A DNA stretch of 64,000 nucleotides. Origin: Lysobacter avium (lineage in GTDB: Bacteria > Pseudomonadota > Gammaproteobacteria > Xanthomonadales > Xanthomonadaceae). How positions within the stretch are numbered: position 1 is the first letter of the stretch; each line of letters opens with the position of its first letter. The stretch covers positions 992,001-1,056,000 of the forward strand of contig NZ_CP063657.1 in assembly GCF_015209745.1 (NCBI RefSeq), in the 5' to 3' direction. The translations under genes were made by a program, and so were the position numbers. Under the pieces are notes generated by a model. It was given only the letters and a program-made list of their open reading frames with translations, searched no databases and was not told the origin of the DNA. Positions 28,328 to 40,409 of this stretch are shown piece after piece.

Positions 28328-30118
28328 TCAGGCGTCGAAGTGTTCCGCGTCGAGAGTCATCAGGGAGGCGCTGCCACTGCGGATTGCCGCTGCATGGGCA
28401 AGCGTCCGCGGCAGGATGCGGGCGAAATAGAACTTCGCCGTTTCGCGTTTTCCCGCCTTGAACGCGTCCGACCCGCTGCCGGTCTCACTGGTCGCCACGC
28501 TGCGAGCCCACCAATAGGCGAGTGCGACGTAGCCCGAGTACATGAGGTAGTCGTATGCGGCGGCTCCGATTTCTTCCGGATCGCGGCCGGCTCTGTCGAC
28601 CACCTCCATGGTGAGCTGCTGCCATTGCGCGGCGTGCTTCTGCAGCGGGGCGATGAACTCGGCGACTTCGGGGTTGTCGGCGTGCTCGGTGCAAAGTTGC
28701 TGGATCATTCCCAGCATCACCTTGAGCCCGGCGCCCTGCAGTTGCAGGATCTTGCGGCCGAGCAGGTCGATGGCCTGGATGCCGGTCGTGCCTTCGTACA
28801 GGGTCGTGATGCGGGCATCACGGGCGAGCTGCTCGACGCCGTTCTCGGCGATGTAGCCATGGCCGCCGTAACACTGCACCGCATGATAGGTGCACTCCAC
28901 GCCCCATTCGGTGAGGCAGGCCTTGACGATCGGCGTGATGAAGCCGACCAGATCGTCGGCCTGCTTGCGCTGTGCCTCGTCGGGCGAGTTGTGGGCGACG
29001 TCGATCTGCAGTCCGGCGTGGTAGCTCATCGCGCGGCCGCCTTCAACGAGGGCCTTGCAGGTCAGCAGCATGCGGCGCACGTCGGGGTGGACGATGATCG
29101 GATCGGCCGGCTTTTCGGGGAACTTCGGTCCGGACAGCGACCGCATCTGCAGGCGTTCGCGGGCGTAGGCAAGGGCGTTCTGGTAGGCGCGATCGGACAG
29201 TCCCAGCCCCTGCAGCCCCACGGCGAGGCGGGCAGCGTTCATCATGGTGAACATGCCGCTCATGCCCTTGTTCGGCTGACCGACCAGGTATCCCTGGGCG
29301 CCGTCGAAGTTGATCACGCAGGTCGCCGAACCGTGGATGCCCATCTTGTGCTCGATGCTGCCGCATCGCACATGGTTGGGCTCTCCCATGCTGCCGTCGC
29401 GGTCCACGCGAAGCTTGGGCACGACAAACAGGGAAATTCCCTTGCTGCCCGCCGGGGAGTCGGGCAGGCGCGCCAGGACCAGGTGGATGATGTTCTCGGT
29501 CAGATCGTGCTCGCCGGCGGTGATGAAGATCTTGGTCCCGGTGATTGCGTAGCTGCCGTCCTCGTTGGGTTCGGCACGGGTCTTCAACAGCCCCAAATCG
29601 GTGCCGCAGTGCGGTTCGGTCAGGCACATGGTGCCCGTCCAGCGACCCTCGACCAGTGGCTTGAGGAACACCTCGCGCTGCCAGTCCTCGCCGTGATGCA
29701 CCAGCGCTTCGGTCGCGCCGTGGGAAAGCAGGGGGAAGTTGCCCCAAGCAAGGTTGGCGGCGTCGATCATTTCCTTCTGCGCGAAGCCCACTGCCTGCGG
29801 CAGGCCCTGGCCGCCGAACTCGGTGGACGCGACCAGACCGGTCCAGCCGCCGTCGACATACTGCGAATAGGCTTCCTTGAAGCCCGTCGGGGTCGTCACA
29901 TCGCCAGTCGCCTGGTCAAAAGTGCAGCCTTCGCGGTCGCCCACTTCATTAAGCGGCGCCAGCACTTCCTCGGAAAAACGGGCGCTCTCATCCAGCACCG
30001 CGTCAACGACTTCGCGGCTGGCGTCCTCAAAACCCAGGCGCTGGAATTCTGATTCCGCGCCCAACAGGTCGAACAGGACGAAACGCATATCCCGCAGGGG
30101 GGCTTTGTACTGGCTCAT
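28328..30118 (-). CDS. Acyl-CoA dehydrogenase
   Basis: This 596-residue FAD enzyme shows ACAD signatures: TMCLTEPHCGTDLGLLKTRA (FAD/substrate loop), ITGTKIFITAGEHDLTENII, the helical core and QCYGGHGYIAENGVEQLARD with the FAD-binding GGxGY. The long C-terminal extension after about residue 470 marks the group that includes DmdC-type and long-chain dehydrogenases. It would oxidise an acyl-CoA in beta-oxidation; the chain length cannot be read from sequence. No other fatty acid gene is adjacent. Confidence 0.92.
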   Translation of the reverse strand: MSQYKAPLRDMRFVLFDLLGAESEFQRLGFEDASREVVDAVLDESARFSEEVLAPLNEVGDREGCTFDQATGDVTTPTGFKEAYSQYVDGGWTGLVASTEFGGQGLPQAVGFAQKEMIDAANLAWGNFPLLSHGATEALVHHGEDWQREVFLKPLVEGRWTGTMCLTEPHCGTDLGLLKTRAEPNEDGSYAITGTKIFITAGEHDLTENIIHLVLARLPDSPAGSKGISLFVVPKLRVDRDGSMGEPNHVRCGSIEHKMGIHGSATCVINFDGAQGYLVGQPNKGMSGMFTMMNAARLAVGLQGLGLSDRAYQNALAYARERLQMRSLSGPKFPEKPADPIIVHPDVRRMLLTCKALVEGGRAMSYHAGLQIDVAHNSPDEAQRKQADDLVGFITPIVKACLTEWGVECTYHAVQCYGGHGYIAENGVEQLARDARITTLYEGTTGIQAIDLLGRKILQLQGAGLKVMLGMIQQLCTEHADNPEVAEFIAPLQKHAAQWQQLTMEVVDRAGRDPEEIGAAAYDYLMYSGYVALAYWWARSVATSETGSGSDAFKAGKRETAKFYFARILPRTLAHAAAIRSGSASLMTLDAEHFDA

Positions 30119-30210
30119 GCCGGCCTCGCTTTATTTGAGGAAAGTGGGGTGGCGTCGTGCGGGTGCCGGATCTGCCGGCGCAGCCGGACGACGCAATATC
30201 GGGGCATCAT

Positions 30211-30693
30211 TCAGCGCAGCACCCCGGGCAGACCTGGGGCAGGGCTGAGTGCGCTGGAGCGCTTGACCTTGAACTCCCGCTGGCGTTGCTCGTCGGGCGT
30301 TGCGGTCACGGTGCCGTCCAGCGAGTACTGCACGCCCTGGCGCCCTGCGAGTCCGTCGGCCACAGCCAGTTTGGCGGCGACCGTGGGCGAAACCACGACG
30401 CTGATGACGTCGGCGGACTCCGGTCCGATGGTCAGCGCGGGCTGCGCGCTCAGCGTGCCCGCGTCCTGTTCGGCGATTTTCATCGCGAACTGGAAGCTGT
30501 CAAAGCGCATCGGGATGCTGCTGAAGTTCTCGATCCGCAGATCAGCTGTCCAGCTGCCATCGGCGAGCACGGTGAGCTGCTGGATCCTGGCCGAGGGCTC
30601 CGACACCCGGCGTACCGGTCCACTGGCGCACGCGACCAGGGTCGCAACGCAAACCAGCCAAACCGCCCACCGCATCCCGCGTGTTGCCCGCAT
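30211..30693 (-). CDS. LEA14-like (LEA type 2) lipoprotein
   Basis: This 160-residue protein has a lipoprotein signal (VCVATLVAC). A single beta-sandwich-like domain follows (IQQLTVLADGSWTADLRIEN, FSSIPMRFDSFQFAMKIAEQ), resembling the LEA14/WHy fold found in bacterial envelope lipoproteins. The role is unknown, presumably at the outer membrane or periplasmic face. It may share transcription with the upstream tRNA-Phe on the same strand. Confidence 0.65.
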   Translation of the reverse strand: MRATRGMRWAVWLVCVATLVACASGPVRRVSEPSARIQQLTVLADGSWTADLRIENFSSIPMRFDSFQFAMKIAEQDAGTLSAQPALTIGPESADVISVVVSPTVAAKLAVADGLAGRQGVQYSLDGTVTATPDEQRQREFKVKRSSALSPAPGLPGVLR

Positions 30694-30831
30694 GTCGACC
30701 GCTCCGTCTTGAGTGCCCCGAGCATACTACGGCGCATGGTGCGGGTGCCGCAAAGTCCGGACCCCGGAAACGCGAAACCCCGCATCGGCTGTGGCCGTTG
30801 CAGGGCTTGGGTCTTGCAGTGCCACCTAAAC

Positions 30832-30907
30832 TGGTGGCCGGGGAGGGAATCGAACCCCCGACACGGGGATTTTCAATCCCCTGCTCTACCAACTGAGCTA
30901 CCCGGCC
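30832..30907 (-). tRNA. tRNA-Phe (anticodon GAA)
   Basis: On the minus strand GGCCGGG at the 5' end pairs with CCCGGCC, followed by A and an encoded CCA. The D-arm is GCTCAGTTGGTAGAGC, the anticodon arm GGGGA-TTGAAAA-TCCCC gives GAA, and the T-arm contains GGTTCGATTCC. The length is 76 bases. Confidence 0.97.
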
Positions 30908-30936
30908 ATGTCACGGGCTGGCCGTGAAGGAGCGGA

Positions 30937-30965
30937 ACTATAGCGGGGCAGTCGCTTGCCTGCAA
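30937..30965 (-). promoter_or_regulatory. Promoter of tRNA-Phe
   Basis: On the minus strand TTGCAG (-35, 30960-30965) and TATAGT (-10, 30937-30942) are separated by exactly 17 bases. A start near 30930 gives a short leader before the tRNA. This is the best sigma-70 type promoter I can see in the window. Confidence 0.8.
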
Positions 30966-31072
30966 GCCGCCGTGCTGGTCGATCACGCTTCACGGACGAT
31001 GAAGGCCGGTGACGTGATCATTGCTGTCACAGGCCCGCGGCGAAGCGGGCCGCTGCCGAATCGGAGTCGGTC

Positions 31073-31501
31073 ATGAGGAATCTGTTGTTTGCCATCGTGA
31101 TTTCGCTGGCTCTGGGGGCGTGCGCGAGCGCAGGCCCACGCCTGACCGATGACCAGCGTCTGGAGATCCACCGCGCGCATGCGGGCGCGCCGGTCCGCAG
31201 CTTCCAGAATTTCGGCACCCTGTACAGCTGGACGGCGCTCGGTGACAGCGCGCTGACGGTGTGGACGCGTCGCCACCAGGCGTATCTGCTGGAGCTTGAC
31301 GGACGATGCCCCGATCTGGATTTCTCACACACGATTGGCTTCAGCGCGCAGGGCGGGACCGTGTTCGCCGGCATGGACAGCGTGGTCGTGTTGGACCGTC
31401 AGAATGCCAGTTTTCCGTGCCGGATCAGGGAGATCCGCCCGGTAGACACCAAGGCGGTGGAGAACGCCGAGCGCCGTGCGCGAGAGAGTTCGACGCGTTG
31501 A
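31073..31501 (+). CDS. Small lipoprotein (DUF6491-like)
   Basis: This 142-residue protein has a short lipoprotein signal (FAIVISLALGACAS). The mature part has two Cys (GRCPDLDF and SFPCRIREI) that may form a disulfide, and the pattern SFQNFGTLYSWTALGDSALT - VWTRRHQAYLLELDGRCPDL that I associate with a small lipoprotein family common in Xanthomonadaceae. The function is unknown. GGAG lies 6-9 bases before the ATG. It stands alone, convergent with yggX. Confidence 0.7.
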   Translation: MRNLLFAIVISLALGACASAGPRLTDDQRLEIHRAHAGAPVRSFQNFGTLYSWTALGDSALTVWTRRHQAYLLELDGRCPDLDFSHTIGFSAQGGTVFAGMDSVVVLDRQNASFPCRIREIRPVDTKAVENAERRARESSTR

Positions 31502-31525
31502 GCATGGCGTCATCCGCCAGCCGGC

Positions 31526-31801
31526 TCAGTCCTGTTCGGGCGGGACGTAGCCGGCCACCTGGGTGACGTTGCCTTCGAACAGGAACGCGAGCATCTGTTC
31601 CTGCAGGAACCTGCGGTGCGCCGGATCCATCGGGGACAGGCGGTTCTCGTTGATGAGCATGGTCTGGTGCGCCAGCCATTTCGCCCATGCGGGTTTGCCG
31701 ATGTGGGCGAAGACGCGCTGGCCGGCCTCGCCGGGCCAGGGCGCGAAGTCGAGGCCTTCGGCGTCGCGCTTCTCGAATTCACAGTAGACGGTACGGGTCA
31801 T
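31526..31801 (-). CDS. yggX: Fe(2+)-trafficking / oxidative protection protein YggX
   Basis: This 91-residue protein starts [20 protein letters not shown] with the single conserved Cys (C7), followed by [20 protein letters not shown] and the [19 protein letters not shown] helix, as in YggX. The family protects Fe-S clusters against oxidative damage. The gene overlaps the end of mutY by 23 bases in another frame. The mutY-yggX pair is conserved in gammaproteobacteria and fits, because MutY is itself an Fe-S enzyme for oxidised guanine. Confidence 0.95.
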   Translation of the reverse strand: MTRTVYCEFEKRDAEGLDFAPWPGEAGQRVFAHIGKPAWAKWLAHQTMLINENRLSPMDPAHRRFLQEQMLAFLFEGNVTQVAGYVPPEQD

Positions 31802-32876
31802 CGGATTCCTCGTGGGATGGTCGGCCGCCTTCCAGCAGGCGGCGGATGGGCGCGGGGATGCCCAGCGTGGCCAGATCTGCCGGTGCGACCCAGCGCGAAT
31901 GGTTATTGTCCTGCACCGCGCTGCGCAGGGCGACTCCGCGCCACCGCCGGGGCAACAGGTCCAGCTTGTAGTGGCTGAAAGCGTGGGCGATCGGTGGCAA
32001 CACATCCCCATCGCCGTTGGCGCCGTCGATATGAGCGCGCAGGAAGTCCGCCACCGTGGCGTCATCGTCGGCTTGCGGCAGGGTCCACAACGATGCCCAG
32101 ATGCCAACGGGAGGACGTTTTTGCAGCAGGACGCGGCCGTTTTCGTCCTCCAGCCACATGATCCATGCTTGGCGGTGCGGCACGGCCTTCGCGGGTTTGC
32201 GTGTTGGCAGCTCCGCGGTGCGGCCATGAAGGTAGGCGGCGCAATCCGCGGACAATGGGCAGGAGCCGCATGATGGGCGGGCGCGGGTGCAGATCGTCGC
32301 ACCCAGATCCATCTGCGCCTGGGTGTAGTCGGCCAGGCGGTCATGGGGCAGGTGCTGCTCGGCAAACACCCACAGCTGGCGCTCGACCGCAGGCGATCCG
32401 GGCCAGCCGTCCACGCCGTGGAATCGCGCAAGGACCCGTTTCACGTTGCCATCGAGAATGGCGTGGCGGTCGCCCCAGGCCTGGGCGAGGATGGCTGCGG
32501 CGGTGCTGCGGCCGATGCCCGGCAGCGCGACCAGGGCGTCAAGGTCACGGGGCAGTTCGCCGGCGTGCGCAGACATGCACTCCTGCGCGGCCCGGTGCAG
32601 GTTGCGCGCGCGGCTGTAGTAGCCAAGCCCCGACCACAGCGCGAGGACGTCATCCATCGGTGCGGCGGCGAGGGCCTGCAGGCTGGGCAGGGCGGCGACG
32701 AAGCGCTCAAAGTAGGGCGCGGCGGTCTTGACCTGGGTTTGCTGGAGCATCACCTCCGACAACCAGACCCGGTAAGGCGAGCGCGGATGCTGCCACGGGA
32801 GATCGTGGCGGCCGTGATCGTCGAACCAGTGCAGCAGGCGACTGGCGAAGCTGTCTGCCTTGACGGTCGCCTTCAT
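31779..32876 (-). CDS. mutY: A/G-specific adenine DNA glycosylase
   Basis: This 365-residue enzyme has the helix-hairpin-helix/GPD core ([20 protein letters not shown]), the catalytic Asp in [13 protein letters not shown], the 4Fe-4S cluster ligands ([18 protein letters not shown] region) and a C-terminal NUDIX-like domain that reads 8-oxoguanine. It removes adenine opposite 8-oxoG. Its ATG overlaps the stop of the upstream AsmA-like gene (ATGA). Confidence 0.97.
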   Translation of the reverse strand: MKATVKADSFASRLLHWFDDHGRHDLPWQHPRSPYRVWLSEVMLQQTQVKTAAPYFERFVAALPSLQALAAAPMDDVLALWSGLGYYSRARNLHRAAQECMSAHAGELPRDLDALVALPGIGRSTAAAILAQAWGDRHAILDGNVKRVLARFHGVDGWPGSPAVERQLWVFAEQHLPHDRLADYTQAQMDLGATICTRARPSCGSCPLSADCAAYLHGRTAELPTRKPAKAVPHRQAWIMWLEDENGRVLLQKRPPVGIWASLWTLPQADDDATVADFLRAHIDGANGDGDVLPPIAHAFSHYKLDLLPRRWRGVALRSAVQDNNHSRWVAPADLATLGIPAPIRRLLEGGRPSHEESDDPYRLL

Positions 32877-34216
32877 CGGCCCGGTCCGGAATCCGGAATG
32901 CGATCGGGTTCCGGCAGCCCCTCGCCGCCCTCGTGGTCGCCGTCATCGATTTGTAGTCGCACACCGGTCAGGGTTGCGCCAGCGACTTCAATCCGTGGCG
33001 TCGTCAGGGTTCCGGTGAGGGGCGGCAGCGGGGTGCCATCGGCCAGCTGCGCGATCCAGTCGGTCAGCTCGGGCAGCCGGAATTGTCCGTCGAAGCGGGT
33101 TTCGTCCCGGCTCAATTGCAGATTCAGCGGGTCGGACAAGTCGGTAGCGCCGGCGTAGTCCACGGTGAACGGGAATGGAGAGACCGATTCCCCCAGCGGT
33201 GCCGGCAGGTCGGGCCATTGCGCGGGCCAGTCGGCGACCTCGCCCGAAAGGTGCAGCTCGAGCGACTCCCCGAACAGGAGCGAACCGGTAGCGTCGACTC
33301 TCGCCGGGACCTTGGCCTGCCCGCGGACGGCTGCAGCCAGCGGCGCCACGACCAGGTCGCCGCCTCGATAGCGCACGCGGCCGGAGATGCCCAGCGCAAA
33401 TGCAATCGTGGGCTCTTCGTCGGAGGGCTCGCTGAACCAGCGTGCGTGGGCGCCCAGCCGGGTTGCATCCAGGCCGATTCCGTCCGCGTCGTCGCGCAGG
33501 ACTCCCGACAGGTTCAGCGCCATTGGCATCCGCAATTGCCCGCTGCGAACACTGGCGATGCCCGCAATGGCGGCACCGGCGCCGATCGCCGGTCTGGTCA
33601 GCGCCAACTGCAAATCGAACGGGGCGGTCGTGGTGGACATGAGCAGACGCCCGGTCAGGCGCGCAGCAAGTGCTTGGCTCGCCGATACGTGATCGGTGGC
33701 AATACTCAGACGATCCCCCGACCAGCCATCGCCCGCCACAAGACCGCGGGTGATGCGCAGGCCATCGATCAGCGTCGGAATGCGCAGCGGCCCGCCCTCT
33801 GGCCGGGTTGCCATCCAGTCCTGCAACGCGCTCAGATCGAGCTGCGGCCCATCGAGTTCGACCCGGCGGATGGTCAGGTCCTCGCCACCGGCCCACAGGG
33901 TTGCCCACGGCAATGCCAGATAAGCGCGCTCGGCGGTGAGCAGGGCCGTCGCGCTGCCGGGCTGGCGAACGTCAAGTCCGCGAACGGTCAGCATCGGCGT
34001 TCCGCGCAGGCGGTATTCACTTGTTCCCGACGCGGTGATCTGCAGTCCGAGCGAGGTGCCGACCTGATCCAGTATCAACGCACTCAGCCGTGCAGGACGC
34101 GAGATCCAGCCGATCGACGCGACGAGGCCCAGAAGCACCACCACACCGACGATCGCGACGATTCGACCGCCGCGTCGCCAAGGGGAGCGGGGCGCGGGAG
34201 TGGCTTCCGCGGGCAT
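32873..34216 (-). CDS. AsmA-like envelope protein
   Basis: The ATG at 34216 (MPAEATPAPRSPWRRGG) lies 11 bp after the ftsY stop and is preferred to in-frame starts inside ftsY. The 447-residue protein has one N-terminal membrane helix (IVAIVGVVVLLGLVASIGWI) and a long beta-rich periplasmic part with AsmA-type segments (LTVRGLDVRQPG, LTIRRVELDGPQLDLSALQD). AsmA-like proteins are bridge-like factors of the outer membrane lipid system; the exact role here is unknown. The C-terminus is acidic. It is coupled to ftsY and mutY in one operon. Confidence 0.75.
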   Translation of the reverse strand: MPAEATPAPRSPWRRGGRIVAIVGVVVLLGLVASIGWISRPARLSALILDQVGTSLGLQITASGTSEYRLRGTPMLTVRGLDVRQPGSATALLTAERAYLALPWATLWAGGEDLTIRRVELDGPQLDLSALQDWMATRPEGGPLRIPTLIDGLRITRGLVAGDGWSGDRLSIATDHVSASQALAARLTGRLLMSTTTAPFDLQLALTRPAIGAGAAIAGIASVRSGQLRMPMALNLSGVLRDDADGIGLDATRLGAHARWFSEPSDEEPTIAFALGISGRVRYRGGDLVVAPLAAAVRGQAKVPARVDATGSLLFGESLELHLSGEVADWPAQWPDLPAPLGESVSPFPFTVDYAGATDLSDPLNLQLSRDETRFDGQFRLPELTDWIAQLADGTPLPPLTGTLTTPRIEVAGATLTGVRLQIDDGDHEGGEGLPEPDRIPDSGPGR

Positions 34217-34226
34217 GGCGCGCGCG

Positions 34227-35540
<1,314 letters not shown>

Positions 35541-35607
35541 CGACAGTAGGATTCACGAATGCGCGAGAATGGCGCCCATGCTAGCACCGGCCTGATTTCG
35601 CGACCCC

Positions 35608-36797
<1,190 letters not shown>

Positions 36798-36849
36798 TCG
36801 CCGGCACCTCGCCGACGTCATATTCCAACCAACAAGAATGGGGAACGCC

Positions 36850-37353
36850 ATGAACACCACCGCCCGCCTGATGCTTGTCGCCCTGTTGTCGCTGCCGCTG
36901 CTGGCCGCGTGCGACAAGGCTCCAACTGAGACCACCGAAGATGCCGCGGTCGCGCTTGCGCCGCTGTCGGCGCCGACCACCAACGATGACAACGAGTGGG
37001 GCAGCTACCTGTCCGCGGTGGTGACCCGCAACATGGGCGACGTGACCTCCAGCCCTTACCTGTACTACCTGCCCAGCAGCGACAGCGAAGGCTTCGAAGG
37101 CGCCCACGAGCGCCTGCGCGAGGAAATCGAGAACGCGATGCAGCGCGGCATCGTGGAAGGCAACCTGGTGGCCTTCGGTTCGCCCGAGTCGGCGATGATG
37201 GCCGACATCATTGTTGGCGCCTTCCAGAAGGTCGGCCCGGGTTCGATGAAGGGGGTGCGTCTGCTCTTCATCGGCGCGCCCGCCGACAGCGAGCGTGTCC
37301 AGCAGGCGGTGACGCCGGCCGGTGTCGAATACGTGTTTGTCGAAGCCAAGTAA
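36850..37353 (+). CDS. Putative lipoprotein of unknown function
   Basis: The ATG at 36850 (MNTTARLMLVALLSLPLLAA) starts a 167-residue protein with lipobox LLAAC. The mature protein has a charged N-terminal region and an alpha/beta domain whose C-terminal half (GSMKGVRLLFIGAPADSERV, VTPAGVEYVFVEAK) looks like a small Rossmann-type unit. No family is recognised. It lies between coaD and the ferredoxin gene, which are usually neighbours, so it may be a lineage-specific insertion. Confidence 0.65.
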   Translation: MNTTARLMLVALLSLPLLAACDKAPTETTEDAAVALAPLSAPTTNDDNEWGSYLSAVVTRNMGDVTSSPYLYYLPSSDSEGFEGAHERLREEIENAMQRGIVEGNLVAFGSPESAMMADIIVGAFQKVGPGSMKGVRLLFIGAPADSERVQQAVTPAGVEYVFVEAK

Positions 37354-37419
37354 CCCTCGGTTTCATTACGAGTAACAGCGCGTGGTGGGGCTTGCCCCAT
37401 CCGCGCATAGCGGCAGCCC

Positions 37420-37674
37420 ATGTCCCTCAAGATCAACGAGCTTTGCGTCAACTGCGATGTCTGCGAACCGGCATGCCCGAACCAGGCCATCTCGCAGGGT
37501 GAGGAGATCTACGTGATCGACCCGGCGCGCTGCACGCAGTGCGTGGGCCATTTCGATGAGCCGCAGTGCGTGGTGGTGTGTCCGGTGGAATGCATTGACC
37601 CGGATCCCGATTTTCCCGAAACAACCGGCCAGCTGCTGGCCAAGCTGGCCCGGTTGCAGCAAGAACAGGAGTGA
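37420..37674 (+). CDS. YfhL-type 2[4Fe-4S] ferredoxin
   Basis: This 84-residue protein has two cluster motifs: CVNCDVCEPACPN and CTQCVGHFDEPQCVVVCPVE. The second has the 8-residue insertion between Cys 2 and 3 that marks the YfhL/Allochromatium-type ferredoxins. It is an electron carrier of unknown partner; a coaD-ferredoxin neighbourhood is common in proteobacteria. Confidence 0.94.
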   Translation: MSLKINELCVNCDVCEPACPNQAISQGEEIYVIDPARCTQCVGHFDEPQCVVVCPVECIDPDPDFPETTGQLLAKLARLQQEQE

Positions 37675-37678
37675 TGTG

Positions 37679-39436
37679 ATGCGAATTGCGACGCGAACCG
37701 CAGTGGTAACCGGTTTCCTGGCGCCGTTGCTGGCGTTCGCCATCGGGGGCTGCGCGACGACCGCGGACTCTTCGCCTCGCGCGGCTCCGGTGTCACGCAC
37801 CACGCCAGCGACCGCGGCGACTCCGCCTGGCGCGGCGATCGCAAGCGCGCACTCGCTGGCCACCGAAGCCGGCGCGCAGATCATCAATCAGGGCGGCAAC
37901 GCCTTTGATGCGGCGATTGCCGTGTCTGCCGCACTCTCGGTGGTCGAGCCGATCAGCTCCGGGATCGGCGGTGGCGGATTCTTCCTTTTGCACGACGCGA
38001 AAACCGGCCGCGACGTTTTTGTCGATGCCCGGGAGACCGCGCCCGAATCGGCGACACCTGAGGCATATCTGGACGAGAAGGGCGAGCTCAACCGCGACCG
38101 TGCCACCAACGGGCCCTGGTCAGCCGGCATTCCCGGCCTGCCCGCGGCGCTGGTGCATCTGGCCGACGACTACGGCCGCCTGCCGCTGGCCACCTCGCTT
38201 GCGCCCGCGATCCGGCTTGCCCGCGAGGGTTTCCCCGTCTACGGCCGGCTCGAAAAAGGCTACGCAACCCGCAGCAAGGTGATGGAGCGGTATCGCGGTA
38301 CGCGCGAGGTATTCCTGGCCAACGGGCGTGCTCCCCGGACAGGCGACATCCTCAAGCAGGAAGACCTGGCGCAGACGCTGGAACTGCTGGCCCAGCGTGG
38401 CCATGCCGGCTTCTATCAGGGCCAGGTCGCCGATCAACTGCTGGCGGCGGTCGCCGAGGAGGGCGGCCGTTGGACTGCTGCCGAACTGGCCGGCTACCGG
38501 ATCCGCGAGCGCGAGCCGATCATCTTCGACTACCGCGGCTGGAAAGTGGTCACCGCGCCGCCGCCGTCTTCGGGCGGAGTGGCCTTGGCGGAAATGCTGC
38601 AGGTGCTGCAGCCGTGGAACCTGTCCAGACTCGATTCCGCGCAGCGCACCCATCTGATCGTCGAGGCGATGCGCCGCGCCTACCGTGACCGCACCCTCTA
38701 CATGGGTGATCCGGATTTCGTCGAGATGCCGATCGCGATGCTGACCGACCCGGCCTACGCCGCCGGCCTGCGGGCGACAATCCATCCCGACAAGGCGACG
38801 CCCAGCGAGCTGCTTTCCGGCCAGCCAACGCCGATGGAGGATGACGAGACCACCCATTTCTCGATCATCGATACCGACGGCAACATCGTCTCGGCGACCC
38901 AGACCGTCAACCTGCTGTACGGCTCGGGCATGATTGCGCCGGGCACTGGCGTGCTGCTCAACAACGAGATGGACGACTTCGCGCTCAAGCCCGGCACGCC
39001 CAATGCCTTCGGCGTGATGGGCTTTGACGCCAACTCGGTGCAAGCGGGCAAGCGCATGCTCAGCTCGATGACCCCGACCTACATCGATTCACCCGACAAG
39101 CTGGCGGTGCTGGGTGCGCCGGGTGGCAGCCGGATCATTACCGAGGTGTTGATCGGCATCCTCGGTTACGACGCCGGCATGACCGCGCAGGCGGTGGCCG
39201 CCGAGCCGCGCATCCACCACCAGTGGATGCCCGACGCCATCTCGGCCGAACCAGGCGCGTTGGATGCCGCGACCGTCAAGGCGCTGAAGAAGATGGGACA
39301 CACGGTGAATGCGGGCGAGGGCACCTGGGGCAACCTGCAGACCGTCGCCTGGGACAAGCGGACCGATGAGCTGTCCGGCGGTACCGACCCGCGCAACCCG
39401 GTGGGTGAGGTCGAGGTGGTGCTGGACCGGCCCTGA
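37679..39436 (+). CDS. ggt: Gamma-glutamyltransferase (lipoprotein form)
   Basis: The ATG at 37679, with AGGAG 7 bases upstream, gives 585 residues. A lipoprotein-type signal (AFAIGGCATT) is followed by the Ntn-hydrolase precursor. The autocleavage/catalytic Thr lies in DDETTHFSIIDTDGNIVSAT and is followed by NLLYGSGMIAPGTGVLLNNE; GIGGGGFFLLHD and GAPGGSRIITEVLIGIL are also family marks. It hydrolyses or transfers gamma-glutamyl groups from glutathione in the periplasm. Lipid anchoring instead of a plain Sec signal is somewhat unusual. Confidence 0.95.
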   Translation: MRIATRTAVVTGFLAPLLAFAIGGCATTADSSPRAAPVSRTTPATAATPPGAAIASAHSLATEAGAQIINQGGNAFDAAIAVSAALSVVEPISSGIGGGGFFLLHDAKTGRDVFVDARETAPESATPEAYLDEKGELNRDRATNGPWSAGIPGLPAALVHLADDYGRLPLATSLAPAIRLAREGFPVYGRLEKGYATRSKVMERYRGTREVFLANGRAPRTGDILKQEDLAQTLELLAQRGHAGFYQGQVADQLLAAVAEEGGRWTAAELAGYRIREREPIIFDYRGWKVVTAPPPSSGGVALAEMLQVLQPWNLSRLDSAQRTHLIVEAMRRAYRDRTLYMGDPDFVEMPIAMLTDPAYAAGLRATIHPDKATPSELLSGQPTPMEDDETTHFSIIDTDGNIVSATQTVNLLYGSGMIAPGTGVLLNNEMDDFALKPGTPNAFGVMGFDANSVQAGKRMLSSMTPTYIDSPDKLAVLGAPGGSRIITEVLIGILGYDAGMTAQAVAAEPRIHHQWMPDAISAEPGALDAATVKALKKMGHTVNAGEGTWGNLQTVAWDKRTDELSGGTDPRNPVGEVEVVLDRP

Positions 39437-39518
39437 GTGGCGCCTGCTTTCGCCCATCGTGTCGATCACCGATGATGGTTGTTGAGGCAGCCTTGGCTGC
39501 GCAACGATGGAGTCGACG

Positions 39519-40409
39519 ATGAAACTCTGGTCGCTGATGGGCAACAGCCAGAAGCTCGATGGCGGGGCGATGTTCGGCAACGCGCCGCGCGCGATGTGGA
39601 GCAAGTGGGTCGAGTCCGACGAGCACAACCGTATCGACCTTGCCTGCCGCGCGTTGCTCGCCAGCCCGCTGGGCGGCAAGACGGTCCTGTTCGAGTCGGG
39701 AATCGGTGCCTTCTTCGAGCCGAAGCTGCGCGAGCGCTACGGGGTGGTCGAGGATCGCCATGTCCTGCTTGAGTCGCTGGATGCCGCCGGCTTCAAGCCG
39801 GAGGACATTGACGTGGTGGTGCTGTCGCATCTGCATTTCGACCACGCCGGGGGTTTGCTCGCCCCGTGGGAGGAAGGCCAGCCGCCCCGTCTGGTTTTCC
39901 CCAACGCGAGCTATGTGGTGGGGCGCGAGCACTGGCAGCGCGCCATCGAGCCGCACCCCCGCGACCGCGCCAGCTTCATCCCGGAGCTGCCCGGCCTGCT
40001 GGAGGCGACCGGGCGGCTTGAGCTGGTCGACGGCGAGTTTTCCGACACGCTCGGGAAGGCCGTGCGGTTCCATTACAGCGATGGCCACACGCCCGGGCTG
40101 ATGCTGGCCGAGATCATCGGTCCCGAACGCGTCGATGGTCAGGACATGGGTGGCCTGGTGTTCTGCGCCGACCTAATTCCCGGCCGGCCCTGGGTGCACG
40201 TGCCGATCACAATGGGGTATGACCGCAATGCGGAACTGCTGATCGACGAGAAAAAACGCTTCCTGGCGGACATGCTGGAACGCAACGTCCATCTGTTCTT
40301 CACCCATGACCCCGGCTGTGCGCTCGCCCAGGTGACCCGCGACGAGCGTGGCCGCTACCGCACCGAGCATGAGGTGGCCGAACTGCACGCGAGGACGCTG
40401 GCTGCATGA
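39519..40409 (+). CDS. Metallo-beta-lactamase-fold hydrolase
   Basis: The ATG at 39519 follows GGAG (39506 ATG is the alternative) and gives 296 residues. The metal-binding motif HLHFDH ([20 protein letters not shown]) is followed by [29 protein letters not shown] and [13 protein letters not shown] with the remaining His/Asp ligands. The substrate is unknown; the layout resembles lactonase/quorum-quenching-type and related hydrolases, but that cannot be decided. No signal peptide. The stop overlaps the next gene. Confidence 0.88.
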   Translation: MKLWSLMGNSQKLDGGAMFGNAPRAMWSKWVESDEHNRIDLACRALLASPLGGKTVLFESGIGAFFEPKLRERYGVVEDRHVLLESLDAAGFKPEDIDVVVLSHLHFDHAGGLLAPWEEGQPPRLVFPNASYVVGREHWQRAIEPHPRDRASFIPELPGLLEATGRLELVDGEFSDTLGKAVRFHYSDGHTPGLMLAEIIGPERVDGQDMGGLVFCADLIPGRPWVHVPITMGYDRNAELLIDEKKRFLADMLERNVHLFFTHDPGCALAQVTRDERGRYRTEHEVAELHARTLAA

